DNA from: an uncultured Christensenellaceae bacterium
GTDB taxonomy: Bacteria; Bacillota; Clostridia; Christensenellales; Borkfalkiaceae
Reading direction: 5' to 3'
DNA: 21,450 bases
Assembly: GCA_910586825.1 (NCBI GenBank)
Contig: CAJUJF010000023.1
Span: 1 to 21,450 of the forward strand
Shown in pieces: positions 1 through 9,100 of this stretch (position 1 is its first letter; each line of letters opens with the position of its first letter). Under the pieces are notes generated by a model. It searched no databases. It was not told the origin of the DNA and saw nothing but the letters and a program-made list of their open reading frames with translations. Made by a program: the position numbers and the translations under genes.

Positions 1-115
1 CGATCCTTACGGAAGGCGGCCGCCCTTTGCTTGCAAGTTCCGCAGCGTTATCGCTCCGTTTCTATCCTTGCGCCGATTTACACGTCTATTGTACCGCTTT
101 TCTGTCCGTTTATCG

Positions 116-172
116 GGGAACCAAAAGGGAACGATATGGAAACCAATGGGCAACGAAAAGGAAACCAAAAGG
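116..172. repeat. Short purine-rich imperfect tandem repeat, about five units of 10-12 bp
   Basis: Five degenerate units of the form GGRAACSAAAA follow one another: GGGAACCAAAA, GGGAACGATAT, GGAAACCAAT, GGGCAACGAAAA and GGAAACCAAAA. The spacing is close to one DNA helical turn. It lies just beyond the terminator of the small gene cluster, in otherwise gene-free sequence (1-194). Short frames cross it on the plus strand but also run through the terminator hairpin and have no clear ribosome binding site, so I do not call a gene. A protein-binding array is possible but unproven. Confidence 0.45.
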
Positions 173-194
173 TCGCTTTTCTATTTCACGGCAA

Positions 195-217
195 GAAAAA
201 ACTCCGATTGCTCGGAG
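195..217 (-). terminator. Intrinsic terminator of the small accessory gene cluster
   Basis: A perfect 6-bp stem (CTCCGA / TCGGAG, loop TTGC) is followed, reading on the minus strand, by a run of Ts. It begins about 10 bp after the stop codon of the last small gene, as expected for the end of that transcription unit. Confidence 0.8.
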
Positions 218-227
218 CTTCTCTTCC

Positions 228-464
228 TTAATCTACATACTTTCTCGACGACATGGTAGAGGGCAATAGCTTCCCGTCTATCCGCTTTCTGCTACAAAAC
301 ATTTCTTCGTACTCGGCGTCGCGCTTCCTCGTTCTGCGATAGAACGTATCGTGGCTGCACAACTGTGCGCATTCTACTTCATTGTCGTTAATGCCGAGAA
401 CCTGTTCCACGATATAATGCTTCGTCCTATAAACGTTAGAAGCTTCTTCCAAACAGTCATTCAT
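228..464 (-). CDS. Small protein of unknown function, possibly helix-turn-helix
   Basis: A 78-residue protein with no family I can name with confidence. The middle, with an acidic helix, then CSHDTFYRRTRKR, then another helix, resembles the recognition-helix region of small phage ArpU/sigma-70 region-4-like regulators, but this is only a resemblance. The ATG at 464 is preferred over an in-frame GTG at 473: AGAAGG lies 8 nt before the ATG, while it would abut the GTG. It overlaps the end of the upstream gene by 8 bp, so the two are probably translationally coupled, and a terminator follows about 10 bp after its stop. It is the last gene of a three-gene minus-strand unit. Confidence 0.6.
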   Translation of the reverse strand: MNDCLEEASNVYRTKHYIVEQVLGINDNEVECAQLCSHDTFYRRTRKRDAEYEEMFCSRKRIDGKLLPSTMSSRKYVD

Positions 465-768
465 CTTCCTCACCTTCTTCTAATTGATTTTTCAAAAACA
501 GCCGCAACTTACGCGTCATCCGCTTCACATACTCCAACGAGCAATCCCAATCAAATGACAACGTGAGTTGCGTGTTATTGTTCACATACAGCGAAACGTA
601 CACCTCATATAACTTCACGGGCGCATTTCGAACCGCTTCGTTATACAGTTCGACTTTCTTTGTAATCTTGCTTGCTCCTATGGTACGCGACGCCCCGTCT
701 AATTCCTTTTGTTTCGCGTAATAATACTGTATCTCTTTCAAATCCGATTTTACTTGATCTAACGTCAT
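457..768 (-). CDS. Small hypothetical protein, phage/mobile-element type
   Basis: A 103-residue protein: an N-terminal helical, charged stretch (about 1-45), a middle region rich in beta-type residues (about 50-75), and a basic helix followed by a very acidic tail ending LEEGEEDE. The order of a helical N-terminus and a C-terminal segment near the position of a helix-turn-helix recalls small phage transcription regulators such as DUF1492 proteins, but no diagnostic motif is visible. Its ATG shares one base with the stop codon of the upstream gene (TAATG), a sign of coupling. Context, not sequence, suggests an accessory role. Confidence 0.6.
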   Translation of the reverse strand: MTLDQVKSDLKEIQYYYAKQKELDGASRTIGASKITKKVELYNEAVRNAPVKLYEVYVSLYVNNNTQLTLSFDWDCSLEYVKRMTRKLRLFLKNQLEEGEEDE

Positions 769-1115
769 TACCGTTCCACCTTCCTTCTTCTCTTTCCGGG
801 GGCGAATGAATGTATCATAGATAACATCGTTTCGTAATCCTCCCCCTGTAAATGCGGTAATATCCGCTCTGCCAATTCCAACTGCTTGTCCGTAAAAAAT
901 TTACAATCTAACCTATACCAATCCTCTACATACACTCCGCCTCCGCCTATCCCTCCCGAAACGGTGTATATCGGGTAATGGCACGAAAGTTCTAATATGT
1001 CGTTCACGATCGTTCTTCTCGATACGCCGAACTCAAACGCAAGGTTGACTTCCGTATCTTTCCGACGCTCACAAAGCGTTTCGAGAATCGCCCGCCTGCG
1101 TTCGTTCGCCCGCAC
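768..1115 (-). CDS. DeoR-type helix-turn-helix protein
   Basis: A 115-residue probable DNA-binding protein. Residues about 1-45 form a winged helix-turn-helix of the HTH_11/DeoR type: ERRRAILETL, then a turn, then FGVSRRTIVNDILEL as recognition helix. A wing follows, with the glycine-rich segment GGIGGGGVYV at about 54-63. The rest is helical with a basic tail, and there is no sugar-binding domain, so it is much shorter than full DeoR repressors. It starts at GTG 1115, placed by a near-perfect AAGGAGGTG 9 nt upstream. First gene of a three-gene unit with overlapping neighbours. Proteins of this kind are common in prophages and other accessory regions; its target is unknown. Confidence 0.7.
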   Translation of the reverse strand: MRANERRRAILETLCERRKDTEVNLAFEFGVSRRTIVNDILELSCHYPIYTVSGGIGGGGVYVEDWYRLDCKFFTDKQLELAERILPHLQGEDYETMLSMIHSFAPGKRRRKVER

Positions 1116-1198
1116 CCGATATCACCTCCTTCTTCGTTTTTCTGCCACCATTCTGAATAAGCGTTGCGCAAGGTTATTTCACAGCTAAAAAAACATAT

Positions 1199-1239
1199 AA
1201 AAAATCCTCGAAGGCGTTTTGCCGTCGAGGATTTTTTAT
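1199..1239 (-). terminator. Strong terminator hairpin, usable in both directions
   Basis: The stem CCTCGA..GGC / GCC..TCGAGG with a TTTT loop is flanked by 7 As on one side and 6 Ts on the other, so it looks like an intrinsic terminator on either strand. On the minus strand it lies about 260 bp after the GH31 stop and is the only good candidate for the end of the carbohydrate operon. It would also insulate the small gene cluster that starts at 1115. A short open frame through it (start 1246) is rejected because of this structure. Confidence 0.85.
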
Positions 1240-1501
1240 AGTTCATTTATATCGCCATAACGGGTAGAAAAACCCTCTTAGATGAAAAGCGAATTACTAA
1301 AAGACTATCGAGTTTCGTTACATTCTAGTTGTATACCAAGGGAAATGCGAACTGACGCATATAATACGGCTCGTTCTTCACGCCGCAAGTCTAATGCTCG
1401 ATACTTATTTCCCAGCTATTTCAATACGAACGCTGAATCCCTTAAAATAACACTTACGATTCTTCGCTTATTCTCAGCAATAAGCTAACTCATTGTGTTT
1501 C
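1240..1501. other. Gene-free region between the GH31 gene and the terminator
   Basis: No gene, tRNA or clear promoter is seen. A weak 6-bp hairpin (CTTATT / AATAAG, near 1466-1485) is present without a T-run. On the minus strand a short stop-bounded frame reads RALDLRREERAVLY and onward, but has no start codon or ribosome binding site; it could be a remnant of a deleted gene or chance. This would be the untranslated 3' end of the sugar operon. Confidence 0.5.
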
Positions 1502-4012
1502 TTACAGATAAAATTTTATTTCATAATCTTTTGATACGTCGGTTTTGATTGGTACGCAGATTACGTTGCCATCGGGTGCGGCTTCACCCGCGTTCAAGGG
1601 GAAGGCGAAAGCATCCTTTTTTACAACCTTAAAATCAACTTTTTTTCCGTTCACGGTCACGCGCTTGATTTGCTCGCTTAACAAATGCACCTTGAACGTA
1701 ATTTCACGCTCGTTAAAACATTTCTCTCCCGCGAACGTCCCCTCTGCTTTGGAAAGATTTATAACGTAAGCGTTGCATTCTTTGCAATACTCCACTCTGT
1801 ATGCACTCTTGCGGAACTGCCCGTATTTGTATGCCGTCGTTTCGGTATCGTCCTCGTAAAGATATCCCTCGTCCGCCGCATCCTTGCAGGGATAAAAGTC
1901 GTATACTAATTTATCCCATTTCTGCTCTTTGGTATTATGCGCCGCGTATGCAAGCGGGATCAATGCGCCGAGACGCACAAACAGAGGCGTTTCACGCAAA
2001 CCGTATTCACGCGTAACCATTCTTTCTCCCGCGTAAATTTTGCCGTTGAACGGAGCCAGCCATTTTCCGGCAGGCAGATAAACGCACTTGCCCGTTTCGC
2101 TTTGTACCTCCTTAGCGCACAAAACGCAGCTTGCTTCGCCGCCCGCTTGAAAATATTCGATCTTGATTTCATGCTCTTCGTTCGCGCTCACTTCGCAAAG
2201 CGGGAAGAGCATGGCGGAATGCAGCGTATGATCCTCGTGAACTTTCTTTCCATCTACCCACACCGTGCAACCATCGTCACATTTGATATAAAGCTTCGTT
2301 TTCGTTTTGAAGCACAACGACGTTTCAAACCGCGCGGAGAAATTATAAACGGGCACGCCTTCTTCGGGCGATACGTGATTGAGCACCATTTCAAGCGTTT
2401 TCCACTTGGTTTGGGCGATCGGATCGCCTTTTAACTCCGTGCCGTCGAAGAACGTCGCTTTTACCGAAATTTTATAATTTTCGCTTGCAACAGGCGCGGG
2501 ATACGTGCCCCCAATCGGCGCAATCAACAAATTACTCCCGAGCATATATTCGTCGTTCCGCTTTAACGCCTCTTTATCGTTCGGATACTCGAAGCCGAGC
2601 GCCTTAAAAATCGGCTCGCCGCTTTCGTATGCGTGATAAGCGTTTTTATAAATAACCGGCAGCAAACGGTAACGCAAATTGTTATACTCGCGCACGATAT
2701 CCTCGGTTTCTTTGTCGTACACCCAAGGCTCGCGGAAACGTTCCACGACGTTCGTGCAGTGCGGGCGGAACACGGGCGACAGCGTTCCAAACTGCATCCA
2801 ACGGATAAATTCCTCTTTATCGGGATTGCCTAAATGTCCGCCGCAATCGGCGTTCACGTAGGGAATGCAGTTATTCGTGCACTTTAACATGGTGTCGACT
2901 TCCTGCGAAAGCGCGTCGGGCGTGCTGTCGATATCCCCCGTCCACTGAATGGAATAGCGGTGACTTGCACTCGAATAAATATTCAGATAGCACCCGTTCG
3001 CCACGTTGTCGACGTTGCCCATCAGTACGGGACGGCGGTAAATCTTTTGATCGTTCGCCTGTTTTTGATAGTGATGCCGCGTAACGTCCTCGAACAGATA
3101 CAAGCCTAGCGTTTCGTGATTGACGCCTTTCGACGGACTCTTCAATTTGGTATGCCAATTCCGATCGTACCACCAGGTATCCAAGCCCGTTTCCATGACC
3201 TGCAACAACTTTTCTTCGCGGTAAGCGATCTCTTCGGGCGAGAACACGCTTTCCGCCCCGTCTACGGGTTCGGGGTGGTCGTTGAACATGATTTCCACGC
3301 CGTGCGCATGCGCGAAATCCATAAACCGTTTCATATCGGGAAACAGCTTGGTGTCGACATCGTACCCGATTCCGCGGTCGGACGCCGCACGCCAATCGGT
3401 GTCGAGCACCATATTGTCGAGCGGAATATTATGCGCCTCGTAATCCAAAATGAGTTGTTTCGCTCCTTCTTCCGAATAAGCGTAATATTTAGAGTTCCAA
3501 CCGCCGAGCGTGGAAAGACGCACAAGCTCGCACTTACCCGTGAGTTCAACGTAGAGCTTGCGCAGCTTCTTCGCATCGCCCCCGCACAGCAACAGATAAA
3601 TATCTTCCACGTTTTCTTCGACCGTATATTCGCCCTTGCGGTTGACGGAATATCCTCCCTCGGGAACGATGATACGCGGCGTATCCGAAAGCGCGAACGC
3701 TTCGGGCGTGTTCCCCAAAGCAGGCAATTCTCCGCTGTTTGCAAGTTCTTTGTATGTATAAACTTCCTTGCCGTTCTTTTCTAACCGTACGCCCGCAAGC
3801 GATTGTGCATTTTCGGGCAGATACAATTCATATTCTCCGAAAAGAATTACGTTGCCTTCCCGCAAATGAGAAACGCCGCCCGTAAACGCCGTTCGGTTCG
3901 GAATAAAAAACGTGTTTTCGTCGCAGAACGTTCCGTTCTTTCCGTACTCGATGCGCACGGTATTTTCGCTCAAAAACTGCACGCGGATATTGCCGTAAAT
4001 AATTTGTTCCAT
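1502..4012 (-). CDS. Glycoside hydrolase family 31 with PA14-like insertion
   Basis: Retaining alpha-glycosidase of 836 residues without a signal peptide, so cytoplasmic. An N-terminal beta-sandwich (about 1-165) is followed by the catalytic barrel (about 165-460). MVLDTDWR (201-208) marks an early barrel strand. D283 in WWYDRNW is the likely nucleophile and D360 in QWTGD the likely acid/base. In the C-terminal sandwich, between LLIAPI (495-500) and VYLPAGKW (644-651), lies an insertion of about 140 residues with a PA14-type signature (DDGCTVWVDGK). GH31 includes alpha-glucosidases, alpha-xylosidases and alpha-galactosidases; alpha-xylosidase would fit a hemicellulose operon, but specificity cannot be read here. 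Last gene of the operon, starting 8 bp after the GH3 stop with a weak ribosome site, so probably translationally coupled. Confidence 0.93.
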   Translation of the reverse strand: MEQIIYGNIRVQFLSENTVRIEYGKNGTFCDENTFFIPNRTAFTGGVSHLREGNVILFGEYELYLPENAQSLAGVRLEKNGKEVYTYKELANSGELPALGNTPEAFALSDTPRIIVPEGGYSVNRKGEYTVEENVEDIYLLLCGGDAKKLRKLYVELTGKCELVRLSTLGGWNSKYYAYSEEGAKQLILDYEAHNIPLDNMVLDTDWRAASDRGIGYDVDTKLFPDMKRFMDFAHAHGVEIMFNDHPEPVDGAESVFSPEEIAYREEKLLQVMETGLDTWWYDRNWHTKLKSPSKGVNHETLGLYLFEDVTRHHYQKQANDQKIYRRPVLMGNVDNVANGCYLNIYSSASHRYSIQWTGDIDSTPDALSQEVDTMLKCTNNCIPYVNADCGGHLGNPDKEEFIRWMQFGTLSPVFRPHCTNVVERFREPWVYDKETEDIVREYNNLRYRLLPVIYKNAYHAYESGEPIFKALGFEYPNDKEALKRNDEYMLGSNLLIAPIGGTYPAPVASENYKISVKATFFDGTELKGDPIAQTKWKTLEMVLNHVSPEEGVPVYNFSARFETSLCFKTKTKLYIKCDDGCTVWVDGKKVHEDHTLHSAMLFPLCEVSANEEHEIKIEYFQAGGEASCVLCAKEVQSETGKCVYLPAGKWLAPFNGKIYAGERMVTREYGLRETPLFVRLGALIPLAYAAHNTKEQKWDKLVYDFYPCKDAADEGYLYEDDTETTAYKYGQFRKSAYRVEYCKECNAYVINLSKAEGTFAGEKCFNEREITFKVHLLSEQIKRVTVNGKKVDFKVVKKDAFAFPLNAGEAAPDGNVICVPIKTDVSKDYEIKFYL

Positions 4013-4020
4013 AATACTAC

Positions 4021-6036
4021 CTACAGAACGGCGATCACGCCGCCTTTTATTTTGATTTTCGCTTTCAATTTCTCATCTGCAACGGAAGCGCCGACGATAA
4101 TTTCGTAAATACCGTCTTCGACGTCCCAACCGTTTTCCGAAACCGACCAATACTCGAATGCGCGTCGATCGAGCAGCACCGAAACTTTTTGCGTTGCGCC
4201 CGCTTTGACGAGCGTCTTTGTAAAACCTTTCAGTTCCTTAAACGGACGGTAGACGTACGAACTCATCGCGCGCACATAGACCTGCGATACCTCTTTTCCG
4301 TCCGTCTGCGACGCATTCGAAATATGATAACAAACTTCAAGCGAACAGCCGTCTTTTTTGACAAGTTCAATCTTGGAATATTCAAACTCCGAATAGGAAA
4401 GTCCGTGCCCGAAGGGAAATAAAACGGGAATGCCGTATGTATCATAATAGCGGTAACCGACGTCCAATCCCTCTTCGTAGCGTGTGACTTTGCTGTCGAT
4501 ATATCCCTTTGCCGCAGGCGTATCCTCATAAGAGAGCGGAAAGGTTTCGCTGAGTTTTCCGCTCGGATTCACTTTGCCCGTCAATACGTTGGCGATTGCC
4601 TCGCCTCCCTTTTCGCCGGGGAACCCGACGTACAAAACCGCCGCCACCTCATCGATCCAATCGCTCATGTCGATCGCCGTACCCGCAAACAGCACCACGA
4701 TCGTGTTGGGATTGACTGCTGCTGTATCCAAAATTGCGCGCGTAGGTGCGGTGTTTTCGAGCTTCATGGCGTGTCTGTCGCCGCCCTCGCTCTCGATGCG
4801 CGCGCCCGTGCCCGCAAATACGATGTTCACGTCGCTTTCCGCCGCATTATCTACGGCATTTCCGGGGATCATAAACGAACTGTCCACGCCGTCCTCGGAG
4901 AACGCAGCCTCATACGTTATTTTGCCGCCGTGCACTCTCTGCATGATTTCGAGCATATCGAACATAGGCGTCAACCGTTCCACCCTGCCCGAACCGCCGC
5001 CGCAGATCAACTCGGGTTTTTTCCGTTCGTACGCGCACGGACGCGCGAACCAACCGCACATACTCAGACTTTGTCCCTTTTTCAGGGGCAGCACGCCGTT
5101 GTTCTTCAAGAGCACAATGCCCTCTTCCTCTGCCGTCTGCGTAAACGCAAGCCGTTCCTGCTGCGTAAAATTGCGCGTCTTCCCCGCCTGCAACGCTTTG
5201 CAGCGGTACACAAGATCGAGCACGCGCTGCGCGCAGACGTCGATTTCCGCATCGGTAATTTTACCCGCCTTGTAATCGGCAACGAGCGCGTCGTAATGCT
5301 CGGGGTGGAACGGCATTTCCAAATCGCACCCCGCCTGCGCCGCCTTCGTTCTGTCGCGTACCGCATCCCAATCCGAAACGATCAACCCGTCGAACCCGTA
5401 TTCCTTGCGCAGCACGTCGTAACCTTTTTTGTATTCCGAGCCAAGCACGCCGTTAATGCGGTTGTAACTCGACATTAAGCTCACGGGCTTTGCCTCACAG
5501 GCAATTTCAAACGGTCTGTAATAGATTTCGCGTAGCGTCCGTTCGTCCACCTCGCTCGACTGCTGCAAGCGGTTATACTCGAGGTTGTTGCAGCAAAAAT
5601 GCTTGACGCACGCACCTGCACCTTCGCTTTGCATAGCCGCAATGTATTGTTTTGCAAGCGTACCCGCAAGATAAGGGTCTTCCGAAAAATATTCGAAGTT
5701 CCGCCCGCAAAGCGGCGAGCGCTTGATGTTCACCCCCGGCCCCAACAAAATATCCGCGCCGTAATCCAAACAGTCGTCCGCCACGCATTCGGCGTATGTT
5801 TTTACAATTTCCAAATTCCATGTGTTGGCAAGCATCTGCATAGACGGATAGGATACGGAAGGTTTATCGCCGCTGCTCCATTGTTCGGGATCAACGGGCA
5901 TACGCACGCCCATGCTTGCATCCGTTACCCTGATAAACGGCAGCTTTCCGTCGAAGTCGCAGGTATGCCAGCAATCTTTTCCGCAGATCAAGCGTAATTT
6001 TTCTTCCGTCGTCAGGTTGTTGAGTGTTTTGTTCAT
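4021..6036 (-). CDS. Glycoside hydrolase family 3 beta-glycosidase
   Basis: Retaining beta-glycosidase (beta-glucosidase or beta-xylosidase class), 671 residues, no signal peptide, hence intracellular. The TIM-barrel domain covers about 1-285, with GRNFEYFSEDP (111-121), the conserved KH pair (145-146) and nucleophile D222 in the motif VSDWD. The second alpha/beta domain (about 300-500) carries the likely acid/base E417 in SEGGDR. A fibronectin III-like domain (about 555-665) closes the protein. This is the standard three-domain layout with no PA14 insertion. It would cut terminal beta-linked sugars from imported oligosaccharides. It begins 93 bp after the giant lipoprotein gene, behind a terminator-like hairpin, and is paired with the downstream GH31 gene. 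Substrate uncertain. Confidence 0.95.
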   Translation of the reverse strand: MNKTLNNLTTEEKLRLICGKDCWHTCDFDGKLPFIRVTDASMGVRMPVDPEQWSSGDKPSVSYPSMQMLANTWNLEIVKTYAECVADDCLDYGADILLGPGVNIKRSPLCGRNFEYFSEDPYLAGTLAKQYIAAMQSEGAGACVKHFCCNNLEYNRLQQSSEVDERTLREIYYRPFEIACEAKPVSLMSSYNRINGVLGSEYKKGYDVLRKEYGFDGLIVSDWDAVRDRTKAAQAGCDLEMPFHPEHYDALVADYKAGKITDAEIDVCAQRVLDLVYRCKALQAGKTRNFTQQERLAFTQTAEEEGIVLLKNNGVLPLKKGQSLSMCGWFARPCAYERKKPELICGGGSGRVERLTPMFDMLEIMQRVHGGKITYEAAFSEDGVDSSFMIPGNAVDNAAESDVNIVFAGTGARIESEGGDRHAMKLENTAPTRAILDTAAVNPNTIVVLFAGTAIDMSDWIDEVAAVLYVGFPGEKGGEAIANVLTGKVNPSGKLSETFPLSYEDTPAAKGYIDSKVTRYEEGLDVGYRYYDTYGIPVLFPFGHGLSYSEFEYSKIELVKKDGCSLEVCYHISNASQTDGKEVSQVYVRAMSSYVYRPFKELKGFTKTLVKAGATQKVSVLLDRRAFEYWSVSENGWDVEDGIYEIIVGASVADEKLKAKIKIKGGVIAVL

Positions 6037-6072
6037 GTTATTTTTCCTTTTTAAAATGTTATTTGCGAAAAG

Positions 6073-6099
6073 ACGGGACGGCAGAAACCGCCGCCCCGT
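6073..6099 (-). terminator. Intercistronic terminator-like hairpin before the GH3 gene
   Basis: A 10-bp stem with one G-U pair (ACGGGGCGGC / GCCGTCCCGT, loop GGTTTCT) is followed on the minus strand by CTTTTC. It sits between the 1970-residue lipoprotein gene and the GH3 gene inside the operon. With such a short, interrupted T-run it is probably a partial terminator or an mRNA-stabilising 3' structure, lowering expression of the cytoplasmic enzymes relative to the surface proteins. On the plus strand the following T-run is better, but no plus-strand gene ends there. Confidence 0.7.
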
Positions 6100-6129
6100 T
6101 TTTCTTTTCTTAAGATTTTTATCCGCTTG

Positions 6130-9100
6130 TTATTCCGCGGAATCGACCGCATTTTCGCCGAGAATCTGCACGCCGGCAAAAGGTAACTGATCGAAACCGT
6201 TTCCGTTAAAGTGCAGTACGAATTCGCGGCTCTCGTCATTCTCCCAAGACGAAGTATCCACGTTGAACACGAAAATATCGTTGGGATCCGAACCGTTTGC
6301 CGAGCGATAGGTCACTTTCGCGTATACGTTCCCTTCCGCATCCTGCAAAGTAAATACGCCGCCATGATTTCCCATCCACCATCCGCCGACGAAGATACGG
6401 ATCGCCTGCATGCCTTTTACGACTTTCACTTGCATATCGAACTCGCCCGTAATGCAAACGCCTCCGCCTTTCTTGCCGCTGGAAACGACCGTCCAACCAT
6501 GCGAATCAAAGTCGCCTGCCCATCCGTTCTTATGATCCTTCGCCGCGCTGATATCCAAAAGATTATTCTCGTCCTTGGCATAAACGGTGTTTTCATCTTC
6601 GAACATCTCATAGCCGTACACGCTCATGCCGTTCACGTCCGCATCGAGGTCGATATCCGCATTATTGCCGGTAATAAGATCGATTGACGTGACGAAAGTT
6701 GACGTAAACGTCGCTTCGATATCAAATTTCGCGGACATCACCGTTTTTATAACCGTTTCCGACGTAATGCTGTTCGCAAGAAGCTCCCTGCCGTTGACTT
6801 TCAGACTCGTGCAGGCGTAACCTGCGGCGGGCGTTATTTTGAGCGCCAATTCGTCGCCGACCGTGCCATTCGTCTGTTCGGAAGTTACCGTTCCGTTAAC
6901 GAACATAGGAATTGCAACCGAAGCGGCGGGAATGTTTGCGGAAACGTAATATTCTCTTTCCGCGTTGACCTTAATATCGGTAGCGTAGAAACCGACCTGA
7001 CAGGCAGCGTTTTGATATTTTGCGTCAAGCGTGAGCGTTGAGCAATAAACGTCGTTTACGAAACCGTGAATCACGTTTCCGTCGCGGAGAAGCGTTATAA
7101 ACAATTCGCCCTTCTTCATTTCGGCGACCTGCTCGGAAGACAGCGGATCGATGAATGCATCCCAAGTACCCGTAATGTTCTTCACGCCCGTTCCCCAACT
7201 GCTGTAACCGCCGTCATCATTCCAACTGATTTTATAACTGCTACCGCCGCCTACCGTTTCGAGCTGAACAAGAACGTATTCGTCTCCGAACTTGACCATA
7301 ACGCCCTGCCGTCCCGTTGCATCGGTATTGACGTTCGCTTTTATCATTACTTTGTTATAGCTTTCTTTCGTTACGTACCACATGGTTGCGCCGCTCGTAT
7401 GCTTATACTTTTCGCCGTATTCGCCCGAGAACGTGCCGCCGTCGCCCCAATTCCACGTTTGAGCCATGTTTAGCATGGTATCGAATACAAGCGTGAGCGT
7501 ATCTGCGATCCCCGTTACCGGAAGCACTTCGAGGTTGGTTGCGGAGACAAAACCCTCGATCGAAAGCGTATAGCCTTTGCCCGTAACGACGTTATTGAAC
7601 GCGACCGATCCGTTCGTCACCGTGCCCGAATAGGTATGGATACCGTCGGAAAGCGTTGCCGTCAAGCCGTTTGCCGTATTGTCCTCGACGCCGAGTTTAT
7701 TGCCGACAATGCTTAAATTGAAACTTACCTTTACGATTTCCGCGAAAGTCGCTTCTACGTTTAGCGTCGCACCGAGATAGCCTTCCAATGTATACGTTCC
7801 GTCGATAAGTTTGGCAACGTCTACGAATTGACCGTTTACCGTAAACGTCTCCACTTTATAACCGTTTGCCGGCGTCAGTGTGACGGTTACGTTGCCGCCG
7901 CGTTTGGTTTCGCTCACCGTGACCGTTCCGTTTTCTTTCTGTCCGGCGCCCGTGACCTCAATCGTTTGATCGGCAATTCCGAACGCTTCCGCAAGCGTTT
8001 TGCCGTAACGGAAGTCGACCACGTTGAACGTGACGGGCGTTTCGCCCCAACCGTGTCCCCGGTTGACGCCGAATTTCACGATCGTGCCGTTTTGGATACC
8101 GTCGTGCCCCATTTCCTTGGCAAGGATCACGTCGTCGGGGTTCGTTGCGTAGTAGACGGAAAGATAGCCCGTCGACGCATTGTAATTGAGAATATAATAC
8201 AATCCGTCGCCCCTGAGCGCTTCACCGTATTTGTTCAACGTATAGGTATTGTCTTGGTTGATCGTTCCCAAATGGCTGCTGCAACCGTTTCCCCAAGTGT
8301 GATTGTCTTCCCACCAAGATCCGTCGGTCAGGCAAAGGTGCATATCGCCCGACTTGTTGGAAAGGTTCAGGCTGACGTATTTGTAAGTACCGTCGCTGAA
8401 CATTACGTACATGCCGAACGGAACTTGCCCGCCGTTCATAATTTTATCGAAATCCTCTTTCGACAAGCTCACTTTTCCCAAAATCCAAGCGTCGCCCTCG
8501 ACCGAAGTGTTAATCGCCACATCTTCCCGCGCGTCGCCGTGATAGGTCAGTTTGCCCTCGGCAATGTTCACGTTGCCCTTTGCCTGATCGGAATATACGA
8601 AAAAGCTGCCGAGATCGAAATTCACGTCTCCCATGACTTTCAGTTGCGCGGTAACGGGAGCGCCGAATATTTGCGCGCGAACCGTCCACGTGCCCTGCAT
8701 AACGTTCTTCAAGAAGATCTTCCCGTTTTCAACGGTGCCCGTTATGTCCGCAAAGCCTTCGCGCGATAACGTCACTTCGAGCCCTTCCGCATTCCAAACG
8801 TCTTCCACCGTCAACGTAACCGTTGCAAGATTTTCCGCCTTGACGAATACCGCATTCAAATCGAGTTCGACAGCGGTAAACCCGTTCAGCGTGAGCGTCC
8901 CGTCCGCACCGATAAGAGCGGTTACGTCGCATCCGTTTACAAAAACGGCGTCGATAAAATAACCTTCGTTTGCCGCTATCGTGCACGAAACGTTCTCGCC
9001 CGCGGTATAAGAGTTTTTCCCCCACGTTACCGTGCCGTTTTCAGCCGATTCGCGGATGATAACACTTTTGCCCGCAACGCCGAGCGCCGCTAACAACGTC

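Noticed and set aside
27..269. Overlapping plus-strand frames with Lys-Gly-Asn-Gln-rich text
   Set aside because: They cross the minus-strand terminator and the end of a minus-strand gene, lack ribosome sites, and their composition comes from the purine-rich repeat.
1004..1246. Minus-strand frame of 80 codons covering the terminator
   Set aside because: It starts at the base of the hairpin, runs through it and overlaps the DeoR-type gene and its ribosome site in another frame.
1240..1501. Possible attachment site, tRNA or small RNA gene next to the phage-like cluster
   Set aside because: No cloverleaf, integrase gene or repeated flank is visible in the window, so there is nothing to support it.
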